NCBI GenBank assembly: GCA_031002005.1
Contig: JARYHS010008074.1
Location: 348,712,932-348,776,931, forward strand
Reading direction: 5' to 3'
Length of the DNA stretch: 64,000 bases
DNA from: Vandiemenella viatica
Lineage: Eukaryota > Arthropoda > Insecta > Orthoptera > Morabidae
Shown here: positions 10,333 to 21,976 of the stretch, in pieces
How positions within the stretch are numbered: position 1 is the stretch's first letter
Layout: each line of letters starts with the position of its first letter
Translations under genes and position numbers: made by a program
The notes under the pieces: generated by a model
Told to the model about the DNA's origin: nothing
Seen by the model: only the letters and a program-made list of their open reading frames with translations
Databases searched by the model: none

Positions 10333-11853
10333 GACTTTCTGAACACGTTAATTCAGATGCTGTATTACTAAATTATAGGAGACTATTTTTGGTCTTTGAA
10401 GAGTGAGAATTATGGATGATGAAATATATGATTTTTTATCCTTTTTTCCTCTAAACGTTTCCATCAACCTTCTTACTAAAACTAGCAATTTGACAGCTGT
10501 GAAAGTAAAGTAGGCAAAATGTGCATCATAGCGAATACCAAATACCTAAAGAAAATGACAATTTTATTGGTCCTGGTGACTACCAACAACTTTCTTTGAG
10601 GACATAAATTTGCGTAAGTTTTTCATGATCAGTTTTAAAAAGTATATAGCAATGAGTTTTATTGTTTTTAGTAGTGCATATAGTTTCTATTTCAAACTCA
10701 CAATTATTACTGGTTCCAGGTATTATAGACAGATATGCAAACATTCTTTACCGGAGACACAAAATAAATTTAAGCAGGAACATTAATATGGCAAAAGAAT
10801 AATTCGTATCTCATTTTGATATCACTCCTCGACTGTGGAAACATATATGGTGAAAATGCACGCATGTATAAACTTGTGTTTTAATTACATTTTGATTTAT
10901 TCTTATTATCAAATACCTTAAAACTTAAATAATCTGGAATTTTTTAGACTTATAAACGTTATGTCATAACTTAGAATTTCTTCTACGCAAAATAAACCCC
11001 GCTTTCAGCTTAGATACGGCATTTCATTCTGGTAGGCAATTGACACTGACCTCATCCTTTTTAAGGCTATTTGTTCAAATCAACAGGCTGAGTCTGCGAT
11101 TTGTGATGAACTAATTCGATCATCCAGATTTCGAATTTCGATGCTATACAGAGATTACAGTAGGAATATTTTCGGAATGGTTCCTTAATGCAGTTCAGAG
11201 ATATATTCTCCTTGTTCTAACCATGTCACGCTTCTAAGGACATCGTCATCTAGGAGACATTAATTTCCGATTAGGAAACATTTAACTGAAATTTTGACGG
11301 TACAAATGAGTGTAAGGTTTCAGACAAACCACTTCACTGTATACTCGACACGTCCCTGCATCGTCTCCTTCATTAAGGCTCTTGTTTACAGCGTAAATAC
11401 AAATTTATAAACCAATCTCGCACTATATGAATAATGGTAATGAAGCTCGGTAGGGAAGCGCGGGTACTACTTTCTCATTCCCGACAAAGTTAGGCAATGA
11501 ATTGAAAATTTAGAGCACCGCAGCGGCTTGCTGCTGCCTTAAACTGATTTACATTGCAGGATCGGAAGTTACTTTTTACTTTTCCAATCTGATTCCAGCA
11601 CACACAACCAAAATGAAACGTATTCAAAACAAAAGGAATCAGTACTAAAGATTTTTTACACAAAAATAATTGCCCAACATTTATCGATGTAACTTAAAAT
11701 GTTAAACGGCTTGAAATATCAAATCACTCTTGATGCTACTCGTACAATATGTTCACAGGAAACATTTCTGATGTTGTAAAAGGGCGGGATTCAGAACCTA
11801 GTGGTTTAGCACTTTGTGTGAGTGTGACACGTCGAAACTGAAGCATGAGGGGA
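8771..11853. other. intergenic, AT-rich; one microsatellite
   Basis: No coding region or known repeat was recognised over 3 kb. A compound (CT)n(GT)n microsatellite lies at about 10284-10331. Confidence 0.5.
10284..10331. repeat. compound (CT)n-(GT)n microsatellite
   Basis: About seven CT units run directly into about fifteen GT units. It is a simple-sequence repeat with no sign of function. Confidence 0.9.
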
Positions 11854-12044
11854 TTTTTTTTTCTTATGGCCTCACGCCTCGTCGATGTCGAGGAACTTTA
11901 AGGAATATGGCCATGACGTTTTGAAAGAATCATCCCGGCATTACCCTGGAGTGATTTGGAAAAACCATAGAAAACTCAAATCTGGATGGCAGGACGGGGA
12001 TTCGAACCAGCGTTCTCCCAAATGCGAGGCCAGATCTTTACCAC
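11854..12044 (-). repeat. SINE family A copy
   Basis: Minus-strand copy. The tail T-run and 'cttatggcctcacgcctcgtc' lie at 11854-11883, and the body 'catcccggcattaccctggag' and B-box complement 'ggattcgaacc' (11999-12009) follow. The head is shortened near 12044, where the A-box part is degraded. The family is the same as at 1200-1452. Confidence 0.8.
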
Positions 12045-13920
12045 TCTTTGTAATTATAGGCTGATTCGGTAACTAATACAGCAAACATTTATGTAAGAAG
12101 TAGTCCATAAAGCAAATTTGCTCCGAAAATTACTTTTTTGTAAGTTGTTATATTAATGTGTGTTCTTATTATACAGAATTTACAAACCGATTTAAGAAAC
12201 TATATTCGTTCGTAGAGATTAATTATCAGCGAATTTTCACAAAATTAATACTTTCAGTTAACTCATGAGCAGACTGGCAGACTCGGTAAAAATTAATTTT
12301 GAGTCGTAGGGTAGTATCCCTATAGTTACTTGTTCAAGAGATTTTATGTGACTGGCTCTATTTTCCGAGATATCGCGTTCCAAAGTTTCCATGACAGCTT
12401 ACATATCAAGTAGATAGTAACTCAGGCTTTGGAACTGGGCGTAGCATAGCTACCACGCTGCAGAATGGAGTTCGCACCAGGCTCGCTATAGTATTATTTT
12501 CAAGTCAAGCGCTAGGGTTCAAATGTCTTCAGTTAAATGTAGGGTTTTCCACAACTCTATTATAGCAGATACAGAACCTGCAGCACAAAATTTTTGAGAC
12601 ATAAAATGGGACACGCCAACAGTGCGAATAAAAACATTCTCTTCGTACTTTGTGGTAATGTTTGAGTGAAACATACATTGATACATTTCACTCATGTTAA
12701 GTTTTCTATTTATTTTAAAAAATCACCAAAAACAATTAAAAGCGTCCGACAGTAGTTTAAGGATAAGAAAACATTGCATCAATATTATAATAAAATTTAA
12801 ATTTATATTACAGATGAATTTTGAATAATAGAAACGATTTTAAAAAAAATAGATAGTGAGAACGTGTGCAAACCCATTACTTCAGCGTGATAGCCGGAGA
12901 TCATAGTTACTTAGCTGCTCCTTATTCTACTGACCAAGGTACTACTAACTTGGTATGTAAGCTGCTACGAAAACTTTGAGATGCGAAATCTTTAAAACCA
13001 AAGAGCGTAGTCTAAAACCCCTTAAATTGATCTAAATTGCATTCAAGGCCACCGCGTTTTCGTCGCTGTGTCTCATAATCAACGTTATGTTATCGATTTA
13101 TAGTGCTAAATCATATACGCACACAGAGAAAAGAAAAAAATTATACAACAGTACAACTGAGTGAGCTGGTGTGGCTCACAGCGCTGAGGCACCGCACACT
13201 GGATCGCGGGAGGGAGAGTTGGGTTTCAGTTCAACTTCTCATTTTCTCCGATTTACAATAGTAACATTAGTTTTATTCCAATTAGATACTTTCAGATACA
13301 ATAGTTCGTACTTTTCGTTTTAGCAAAAAATAAAAGGCATAATTTAAAAAATTATTGGCCACGCGACAAATTAAATCAAAATGAAGCAGCACTGCTCATC
13401 TTATTAATTTTTTTAAAAAAAAAACATGCTGTTGTTTAAGAAAAAATCATAAGTACTTTGTGATATATCTCATCAACAATCACATAAAACTAATGTAATC
13501 TTTCCCTTCATTAATAATTCTTACTGATTCAAGAACCATTTTGTAGATGAAGTGGAATTCAAACGCTGAATAAAGTTTTCCTTTATCATAAACGTGCTTT
13601 AAGGTGATTATTTTTAAGTTTATAAAAATTCATGGAATCTAAAGATATTAGCGCTACATTAAGGGAGATCATCAAATGATACTGCTTAATTAGGAGAAAT
13701 CTAAAACGAAAAAATCAGAATTTGTTAACTTCCGACTCTTGCGTGTATTTGTTCGTGAAGTGTGGATGTTTGTATAAATTATCTGACGTGTTTGTGTCCC
13801 AGATAACTGGGTGTACGTGATACCCGTTACGACAGACAAGTGTAACTACACTCAGAATCATTGCACCATACACTTTCAGACTTAGATTATTTTAACTATC
13901 TAAAACAGTCAATCTTTACT
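12045..13920. other. intergenic, AT-rich; short SINE-like head only
   Basis: Apart from the tRNA-like segment at about 13160-13255, no gene or repeat was recognised. Confidence 0.45.
13160..13255 (+). repeat. tRNA-like SINE head, family B
   Basis: 'ggtgtggctcacagcgctgaggc' resembles a pol III A box, and 'gggtttcagttcaac' lies where a B box would be, though degraded. The same head occurs at 52835 and a related one at 62005, where the downstream body 'aggtgaatnccgggacgatcc' is present. This copy appears truncated after the head. Confidence 0.45.
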
Positions 13921-14328
13921 CTAGTAACTATGATGTTTCCATCTAGCAAACATTATAAGAAGCACCTTATACCTAAATTGGTTTGGTGGTGAATCTTTGT
14001 TTAAGTGTCTTTTACGTTGTTTATTTTGTGTATAAAACAGCTTAGAGAAATTTTTATATTGACATTCCATCACGTTTACATTTTCCAGAGCCTCTGTGAA
14101 GTAAGTCCGTACTATGTGATACGCTGTAATTATCTGGACTGCCCGAAGTTTTCCATTTCCCGTGCCTGGTAGGTGGGCGGTAACATTCGACAACAATTCC
14201 GCGGTGCCATCAGGATTTCTGATTTTGAATCTTCGCAAAGTCAATCGACGATTTTTTTCATCTATGCAAAGGTATTTTCCTTGCAGTTTCTTGCCTAGTG
14301 CCAGTATGTAGTAGTGAAAACCTCCCAT
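13921..14328 (-). CDS. unrecognised 135-codon open reading frame
   Basis: An uninterrupted minus-strand frame from ATG at 14328 to a stop at 13921, long for this AT-rich DNA. The product would be basic, with segments such as 'LTLRRFKIRNPDGTAELL' and 'LHLPGTG'-like turns, without signal peptide or membrane segment. I recognise no domain. An in-frame stop lies a few codons upstream of the ATG. It abuts the left end of the composite foldback element at 14431. It could be chance, an exon, or a decayed transposon gene. Nothing shows that it is expressed. Confidence 0.15.
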   Translation of the reverse strand: MGGFHYYILALGKKLQGKYLCIDEKNRRLTLRRFKIRNPDGTAELLSNVTAHLPGTGNGKLRAVQIITAYHIVRTYFTEALENVNVMECQYKNFSKLFYTQNKQRKRHLNKDSPPNQFRYKVLLIMFARWKHHSY

Positions 14329-14430
14329 GCAAATGAAAGCATTTAGTTAATTCTTGTGTTCATTTTGTTTCACAGTATGCTCCACAATCTGTAACTCAAT
14401 AGTACCAATCTTTTTACACGCTTTGCCTGA

Positions 14431-15440
14431 TCTGTATGTATGTTTGTATCCATGTAACGGAATCCTGCAATTCAATTTTCACCCACTTCCAGATGTCCGA
14501 GTTGTTTGAAAATTTGCACACGTATAAAGAACCGGTGAAAATACAATAATTTCATAGCTGTGTCCTGCTGTTCTCATTACTTTGACAATAACAATAGGAA
14601 AGTAAGGGAATCTGTTAATTCAATTTCACCCACTTTCAGACATCCGAATTGTTTGAAATTATGTAGACATATTAAGAGCCGGTGACAATATAATAATCTC
14701 ATAGTAACGTCCTGATATTATCATGACATTAACAGTAACAATAGGAAAGTAACGGAATGTGTTAATTCAATGCCACCCACTTTCAGAAATCCAAATTGTC
14801 TGAAATTATGCACACATATTAAGAACCGGTGAAAATGCAATAATTTCATAGCTTTTTTCACATTACTTTTACAGTAACGATATGAAAATAACGGAATCTG
14901 TCAGTTCTATTTCACCCACTTTCAGATATCCGAATTGTCTGAAATTATGCACACATATTAGGAATTGGTGACAATATAATAATTTCATAGCTGTGTCCTG
15001 CTGTTCTCATTACTTTGACAGTAACTGTAGAAAAATTGTCGAAAATGAAGGAATCATGCAACTGACTTTTAACCCACGTCCAGATGTTCGAGTTGTTTGA
15101 AAGTTGGCACATGTATTGAGAAGCGATAACAATTAAGTAATTTCATAGCTGTGTCCTGATATTCCCAATACTTTGGCAGTAAAGAAATCTTGTAATTGAA
15201 TTTCAACCCATATGTCCAAATTGTTCAAACTTTTGCACATGTATTGAGAACCGGTGACAATACAATAATTCATAGCTATGTCCTGGTATTCTCATTACAG
15301 TAACAATAGAAAATCATATGAATGCAATGAAATATTTCATTTCAATGTTCACCCACCTCCTGACTTCCGAATTGTTTGAAATTTTGCACATGTATTAAGA
15401 TCGGTAATAGTACAATAATTTTGTATCTATATCCTGAATT
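14431..15440 (+). repeat. left arm: ~147-bp subrepeat array, seven units
   Basis: The landmark 'cacccac' recurs at 14480, 14627, 14774, 14913, 15071, 15204 and 15350, giving spacings of 147, 147, 139, 158, 133 and 146 bp. Each unit holds 'ttgtttgaaattntgcacac', 'attaagaaccggtgacaata' and 'tttcatagctgtgtcctg' in the same order. Units differ by substitutions and small indels, so the array is not very recent. Confidence 0.85.
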
Positions 15441-15448
15441 TCGCAGTG

Positions 15449-15659
15449 TGAACTAAAAAGTTAAAAATAAATGTATAGTTTAAAAAACTAAAATACACCC
15501 TTTTGTAGTAATTTGAACTAAAAGGTTAAAAATAATATTTAAATATAATAATTTTGTTCAGCAATGTTAGGATGTCCCACAATTCAGTATAACTTTTTGA
15601 ATAAGCTTAAAATAATAATAAAGTCACTGATTTAAAAGTTAACTTTAATGTAAAAAATG
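15449..15659 (+). repeat. internal module, copy A
   Basis: About 200 bp beginning near 'gaactaaaaagttaaaaata' and 'tagtttaaaaaactaaaat', with 'cccacaattcagtata' and 'gaataagctta' in the middle. It is homologous to the arms of the inverted repeat at 16619-17079 and is the most diverged of the three copies. Confidence 0.75.
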
Positions 15660-16618
15660 TTCTGCACTTGTACAAAATGACTCACCCTTTACGAACAGCT
15701 AGCGATAAAAAAAAATTAAGAATGCTTCTTAAACCACAATAATAGGACGTCAACATGGAACCTTAGCTTCTGGCTGTTTTAGCTCCATATTAATAAGAAG
15801 TTTGAAGTTCCCTCCTTCATGATTTGTCCGGAGTGCATCGTAGTTCATACCTTAATTTACTTGAATGCCACCGTTGCAGCAAAATTACCCCGCGGAACAA
15901 TTTCCTTCGCAATTCCTACAGACATTCATCCGTTGACTATTAATAAGACCGCGTTATTAATGAGGTGCAAATTCAGATAAAACAGAAAATTATTTATTTT
16001 TACTTTTAGAATGTGTTCTGTGATTCCATCTCAGGAAATCGCACAAAGAGAGAGAGGAAGAAAAACAGACACTACGTCGCCTTGAAACCACACCACTAGT
16101 GTTACTTCGTAGCTCGACTGATTACATAAAATACAGGCGAGTTCTTTTAATCTCAATGCTTCCTGTTATGCATGAGGAACTATGATCGTTAGGGATAATA
16201 TTAAATTTACTGAAAAGAGCATTATTATTTTAAACAATACCCGTATATGATTATGAAGAGTATTTCCAGCTAAATATCGTGTTCGCTTCAGTAACAGTAT
16301 ACTAGGATTATGTAGGAAAGCTTCTACCAGCTTCACTTCTACCTCAATGAACGATTCTGTCAAAGTACATGAGCACAATCATTTAAAAAAAATCCTTTTA
16401 ATATTTAAAAAATTCTATGCTGAAATAATTTCATTCAATATTTCACTATTTCTTTCATTCACTAATTCATTTGTGCGGTCTTCTTACACATAAATCAGCT
16501 AACTCTTTTGTCACGTTAATTGTTAATTCAGTAATGGTACAAATCTGGATGTCAAAAAAATGTCTTTCCATTAGTAGTTTCAGGTAACTGAATTTTTATA
16601 TAAAAAATAGGGAACTAA

Positions 16619-17079
16619 TAAAATTGTAGTTTAAAAAACTAAAATCACGCTTTCGTAGTAATGTGAACTAAAAGGTTAAAAATAATATTTAAATATAAAC
16701 ATTTTGTTTAACAGTGATAGGACGTCCCACAATTCAGGATAAATTAATTTTTTTGAATAAGCTTAAAGAATAAAGTCACTGATTACAAAATTAACTCTAA
16801 TGTAAAAAAGCATGGTGTGTATTTTTTGTTGTTGGCTGTTTGTAAAGGTAGAGTCGTTGTCAAAAGTTACGTAGAGCACACCCCACGCTTTTTTAACATT
16901 AAAGTTAATTTTGTAATCAGTGACTTTATACTTTAAGCTTATTCAAAAAAATTAATTTATCCTGAATTGTGGGACGTCCTATCACTGTTAAACAAAATGT
17001 TTATATTTAAATATTATTTTTAACCTTTAGTTCACGTTACTACGAAAGCGAGATTTTAGTTTTTTAAACTACAATTTTA
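16619..17079. repeat. internal ~200-bp inverted repeat, copies B and C
   Basis: Arms 16619-16820 and 16875-17079 are close reverse complements, separated by about 54 bp. Shared landmarks are 'gtagtttaaaaaactaaaat', 'gtgataggacgtcccacaa' and 'ttgaataagcttaaag' on the left and their complements on the right. The long, nearly perfect stem implies either a recent inverted duplication or ongoing gene conversion. It lies at the centre of the composite foldback element. Confidence 0.85.
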
Positions 17080-17629
17080 TTTTTAACTTTTTAGTTCAGA
17101 TAGTTTAAAAAGTATGTTTCTCACTGTTGGCTTTTCTCGCCAATCTCTCTTTTTCTTTGAGTTGTAGTTTCATTTTTAATTATTAGTCCCACGAGTAAAA
17201 TACAATTAAATGGTCAACTCAACAAGAGATCCAATAGCAGGATAAACGAGGAAGGCTACTTTTCTATAATAGTACGAAGTAATATTTCGAATACTTACTA
17301 TTGAACATCACGTTAAGCGACTGCAGACAAAGAAACCTTTCTGGATAGGAGACAGCGGAAGACGATCGTCTACACTACAGCAACCAAGGCTCGTAAGTCA
17401 CACCCGGGAAACTGGAGAACGATGATGATGATGATGGCTATATTGGGTGGGAAATCTCCGAAGTGTGTGGCCGCCAAATGACGAAGATTTCTCGAATCGC
17501 ACCTGTGCACTAATGTCGCTGCTGCATTTGCCTAACTCAGTAATCCCATCAAGTATAGGATACGTGTAGTTTAACTTGAAGTCCTAGCCATGGGTTATCC
17601 TAATCTTTTCCATTTATAATATCCGCAAA

Positions 17630-17709
17630 AGTGCGAACCGAAATCGGGATTCGAGCAGGGAATGTCTGCTCGCCAGTCACGCGCCTTAACCAACTAGGCC
17701 ACAAAGACG
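17630..17709 (-). repeat. tRNA-like SINE head (family C)
   Basis: On the minus strand 'ggcctagttggttaaggcg' fits a pol III A box and 'gctcgaatcccg' fits a B box about 45 bases later. The ends do not pair as an acceptor stem, so this is not a real tRNA gene. It is most likely the head of a SINE sitting between the inner module and the right array of the foldback element. Confidence 0.55.
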
Positions 17710-18488
17710 ATTCTGAAAGTGGGTGAAAATGAGCCACATCTTTCATAAGACGGTTAAATCACTTTAGTGTTTTTACTGTCAAAGTAATGAGATTACCAAG
17801 ACATAGATAGGAAATTATTGGATTGTCAGCGGTTCTTAATGCATGTACAAAATTTCAGACAATTCTGACTTTCTGAAGTGTGTGAAAATTGAAATGAAAT
17901 TTTCCATTACATTCAACCATTTTTAAGTTGTTTCTGACAACGTGGTGAGAGTGAAATTATTGAATTTTTATCGGTTCTTAATAAGTGTGCAAAATTTCAA
18001 TCTATTCGGACGTCAGGAAGCGGGTAAACACTGAAATGAAAGATTCCATTCATACAACCATTTTTCTATTGTTACCGTCAGAGTAAAGAGAATAGCAGGA
18101 CGTTGCTAAGAGACTACTGTATTGTCAACGGTTCTTAAAACGTGTGCAAAATTTTTATGTTTATACTGTCAACGTAATCAGCATATGAAGACATAGCTAT
18201 GAAATTATGTATTGTAATCAGTTATCAATACATGAGCAAAATTTCAAACAATTCGGACATGTGGAATTGGGTTAAAATTAAATTTCAAAATTCCACGACA
18301 TTCAACCATTTTTCTGTTGTTACTGTCAAAGTAATGAGCATAGCAGGATATAGCTATGAAATTATTGTATTGTCACCGGTTCTTAATGTGTGTGCCAAAT
18401 TTCAAACAGCTCGGACATCTGGAAGTGGGTCAAAATGGAGTTGTAAAATTCCGTTACATTCATTCATACATACGTACATACATACAAG
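17710..18488 (-). repeat. right arm: inverted subrepeat array
   Basis: These are the units of the left arm in opposite orientation. Landmarks corresponding to 'gtgggtg' occur at about 17719, 17879, 18020, 18268 and 18425. The 248-bp gap between 18020 and 18268 holds a partly deleted unit near 18121-18160. Open frames in this region are repeat-derived. Confidence 0.8.
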
Positions 18489-19929
18489 TCAAGCTAATAT
18501 AAAGCGTATAAAAATACCTCTTGTGCTGTATACAGCAAATTTTGTGTTCGATAATTTTCACTGAAGCCTCAATGATAAGTAATATGGCAAGTGAGTAACA
18601 AACCGCACTTAACAAAAGACAGCTCGATAGCTCAGAATCCATCTCTGAATAAGGTGCACAACTTGGAAAAGTCTTATGCCATTCCTTCAAAACAATTTGC
18701 CACCAAAAACATACAACAATTTTTCTAAAAATTGAATTTGGCATTTTCGTTCATACAGCCAATAGTTTATATTTTTCACTGAAGGAGCAAGCCAAGATGT
18801 TGCAGCTTGTTAAGTTCCTCACATAGCCTGTTACCAAAGTAACACTTCTGTATTACGGAGCAGCGTATATCTCAGGCGCTCTCAGCATCTGTCAGTTTCA
18901 CAATAAATAGTGGCGATAAAACTGTTGAAGCTCCATTTTAAATATTTCAAAAGTAAACAAAAATATGAAAATTAACATCTGATGGAAGTAATGAAAATGA
19001 AACCTGTACATTCTTATTTACTCATATACCCAAATTCACATTTGTATGTTAGTTTTCCTCTTAGTTTTCACTGTCAAAAATCTTGGTTGCACGATAGTAT
19101 CATTTCTCCTCTGTCTTGGTAACCAGTCAAGAATTGAGTTGGATCTATTGTCTATTACATTTTGAAGAGATTATACAGACTTCTTATCAGTTACTCAATC
19201 GATACTACTGAAATACGATATTCAGAGTAGGTTTCCGAGTAACCAGAAACAGTTCTGTCAAAAAACGTCTGGCTCTGCGTTGTGACTGCCAGATATTGGT
19301 ACTCATCTGCTTTTGTTCAAATAACATATAAATGATAGAATTTTCTTTTATTACCAACATAATATGTGATAAATTTAATTTTTTTAATGACGTATTCTTG
19401 AAAAATAATTTTAACTTTTACGACAGTTGGTTTATAGGAAGTTAAGGTTTATAGCAGCTGTTACTAGTAATAAATATCAATATAGGTCGAATAATAAAAG
19501 AAATGAGTCGTAATATTTCATGTTGACACTTTTAGTAAAATTCGAAGACATAGTTTATTATCAGCACTTGTAGTGACTTTGCGTCGTAATTCTGCTTCCA
19601 CTTGGTATGTAAACGTCGAATCATCTTCACCATCATAAATTAAATACAAGTGATAATATTATGATATTAAGGAAGTTAAGTAAGATAGTAATAAGATAGC
19701 ATGCGGTTGGTTTTGACAATAATATATTATGCAAATTCAAATTAGTCGTAGAAGAAGAAGCTCGGACCTTTCAAAGGGATTTATTGCTCCAAGACATATT
19801 TTTTTATTATTATTTGTACAGTTTACACACATTTAATATGTAACGAGAATTAATTTGCTGTTGAGACAGTTTCGTAGTATTTCATTACTTGATTTTAACA
19901 TAAATATTCAATTTTAATTACATTGTACG
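18489..19929. other. intergenic, no recognisable feature
   Basis: AT-rich sequence between the foldback element and the Penelope-like insertion. No coding signal or repeat was recognised. Confidence 0.5.
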
Positions 19930-19942
19930 TTTTCATAAATTG

Positions 19943-20193
19943 AATGCAATGTTGTTGAAGGCCATTTTTCGGCAGTTGCTGAGTAAATTAATTCATAAAA
20001 TAACGCCAATACAACTGTATAATGTAGGTTTATTGCCGTACGCGTTTCAATTTAGCATTATGTCAAATAAGTTTGTAAATAAAATGTAAATGTTAAAATA
20101 GATTCGTCGCTGATGATGCCTCGAGGAGAGGCGAAACGCGTACGGCAATAAACCTACATTATACAGTTGTATTGGCGTTATTTTATGAATTAA
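19943..20193 (+). mobile_element. Penelope-like foldback insertion with hammerhead-like core
   Basis: A 251-bp insertion flanked by the perfect 13-bp direct repeat TTTTCATAAATTG (19930-19942 and 20194-20206). Inside, 19986-20048 and 20133-20195 are perfect reverse complements over 63 bp; the last few bases overlap the duplication. Between them lies CTGATGA (20110-20116), stem GCCTC/GAGGC (20118-20122 with 20128-20132, loop GAGGA) and GAAAC (20133-20137), the core of a hammerhead ribozyme. Hammerhead motifs and inverted end copies are known for Penelope-like elements. Coding sequence is absent. Perfect arms imply a recent insertion. Confidence 0.75.
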
Positions 20194-20206
20194 TTTTCAT
20201 AAATTG

Positions 20207-21678
20207 TTCTGGGATGTTGAGAGCCTTGGTGAGAAACGCTGTTGGCACTAACCACTATGTTCCGTTTAGGTCTTTTTGGAGAGGTAACATGAATGTAAAT
20301 TAATTTCAAAACACTTCCATCAGTATTTCTCTTCGTATGTGAAAGATTTCTGTGAATCTTGAGTACCATCTTCAATGCAACAAAATTTCAAGAGAAATTT
20401 TTAATGATAAATATGTTAGTCAGAGGGCACAGGACACAAAAACTTTCCATTTACTAGGATTTTAAATTTGTTTTCAACATCCTCGTTTATTTTTTTACGG
20501 CAACATAAATAATTTGTTGTTATTCTCTTCAACTAAACTTATCAAATTACTACCATGTGCAGATTTTGTCAGATTATTACTTCATTCAAAATTTTCAAAT
20601 ACAATATTCTGGTAGTATGGCTAAAAATGATTATTATTGGTGTAAATATGTGTAAATCAGGTTGCATTATTTCATCTCGTAGATTAAAAGGATGGATGAA
20701 AACTTTATGCATTTATCCACTTCTTAGTGTCCTCAGATTTATGGTTAGCATATCCTTCAATTTTCGTAATACTTAAAAAAAATCTAAGTTTACGTAAGGT
20801 TAGATAAGTATGAAGTATAAAAAGGGAATACTAATTTGAAGCTTTTGACTTTTCCCCTTCTGTCTTTAATTTATATCGTGAACGTAATGTTGATTTGCAG
20901 TATTTATCACAACAATATATTTCTTTTACAGCATCAGTCTGGGTGTAACCTTTTATACAGAAATTCTCATTTGTTTTAAGCTTATATTCTATTCAAAAGT
21001 AATAATATGCGGCATTAAGACCATATTTTAAAAATATTTTTCTTCAAGATTTCGTTGTTCCATAGAAAATACGTATTTCCTTTCGATAATTTTGTGACCA
21101 TGTTATTCTACATACCCCGTAAAATCAGATATATTAAAAATCTACTAGTTTAGGAACATCTCACTGATGAAGGTTTCGCATTAAACGTAAATTAATTTGA
21201 AATAGTTAAGTGGTTTAATTCCTTTTACTCATACGGGGTAACCACGTTTAGAACAAAGAAACTGAAGGCAGAAATTGCTAGGAACTAGCATGTTTAGTAG
21301 TTCTTTGAGTACTCCAAATGTTGTGTTACAAGAGAAATAGTCACTCATTCTACTGTAAAAAATCGATTGAAGTAATCACAGAGAACTAGCTGCTAACAAA
21401 GACTTTCGAATGATCTCTCGTGTTGAAGCAATAAAATTTCATCTTTATTTTCTAGTAATAAAATCCACAGTGATGATGATTTCCTTTTCCGTATTTACTG
21501 GGACCCTCATGTTGGTTGTAGGAAAACACTATACAGCAGAAAGAGGAAGCAAAGTCACCGAAATATTAAATTTGCTTGATGCTTGTTGTTGTAAGTATAT
21601 TTCGCTGTACAAGACAACTGTCAACTTTATTTTTTAATATTGAATAAATGTATAATATTTATAATGATTCCTTCTATA
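20207..21678. other. intergenic, no supported feature
   Basis: AT-rich. A weak core-like 'cactgatgaaggtttcg' occurs near 21160-21180, and short inverted repeats 'taccccgta'/'tacggggta' lie at 21112 and about 21232. They are too degenerate to call. Confidence 0.45.
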
Positions 21679-21976
21679 CCAGTGTTTCCCAACCTTTTTT
21701 GGGTCATGTCCACTTTTAATATTTTTTTGCCCCCCATACCTAATTTTTAATTTAAAAAATATTTTGCTAACATCAAACGAAACTATACCTAATAATTATT
21801 TAAAGCACTGTTTTAAGAATTTGCTTTTTTGCTATATTTTGTATCTATATCTAGCATTGCATTTAAATAAACCGAAGAGAAAGCGGTAAAGTCGTATCAA
21901 GTCAATTTCTAAATTGCCCCCCTGAAAAAACCAAATTGCCCCCCTGTGGGGCGTGGGCCCCACGTTGGGAAACCTA
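21679..21976. mobile_element. MITE-like element, about 300 bp
   Basis: Perfect 10-bp inverted ends 'gtttcccaac' (21684-21693) and 'gttgggaaac' (21964-21973) enclose a non-coding interior. 'attgcccccctg' is repeated just inside the right end, followed by 'ggggcgtgggcccc'. The flanks share 'ctatac' at both sides, possibly part of an 8-bp duplication of the hAT type (inference). It is a non-autonomous DNA element. Confidence 0.6.

Larger units (their letters stand above)
14431..18488. mobile_element. 4-kb composite foldback element
   Basis: The left arm (14431-15440) is a direct array of about seven units, each containing 'cacccacttncagatntccga' and ending near 'cataacaatagg'-like sequence. The right arm (17710-18488) is an array of five to six of the same units in inverted orientation ('gtgggt' at 17719, 18425 and others). 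The outermost ends match as inverted repeats: left 'tgtatgtatgtttgtatcc..taacggaat' and right 'attccgttac..catacgtacatacatac'. The interior has three copies of a second module. No transposase was found. The structure resembles foldback (FB) elements, with long terminal inverted repeats built of subrepeats. Family identity is unknown. Confidence 0.7.

Noticed and set aside
17630..17709. tRNA gene on the minus strand
   Set aside because: A and B boxes are present but the terminal 7-bp acceptor stem does not pair; better explained as a SINE head. The same reasoning rejects tRNA genes at 60708-60800 and 58846-58915.
18199..18564. 121-codon plus-strand open frame
   Set aside because: It lies within the inverted subrepeat array; the same peptide pieces recur with stops in sister units.
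21160..21240. possible fourth hammerhead-like motif ('ctgatgaaggtttcg') with short inverted repeats
   Set aside because: GAAA is changed to TAAA, helix II does not pair well and the inverted repeats are only about 9 bp; within chance expectation.
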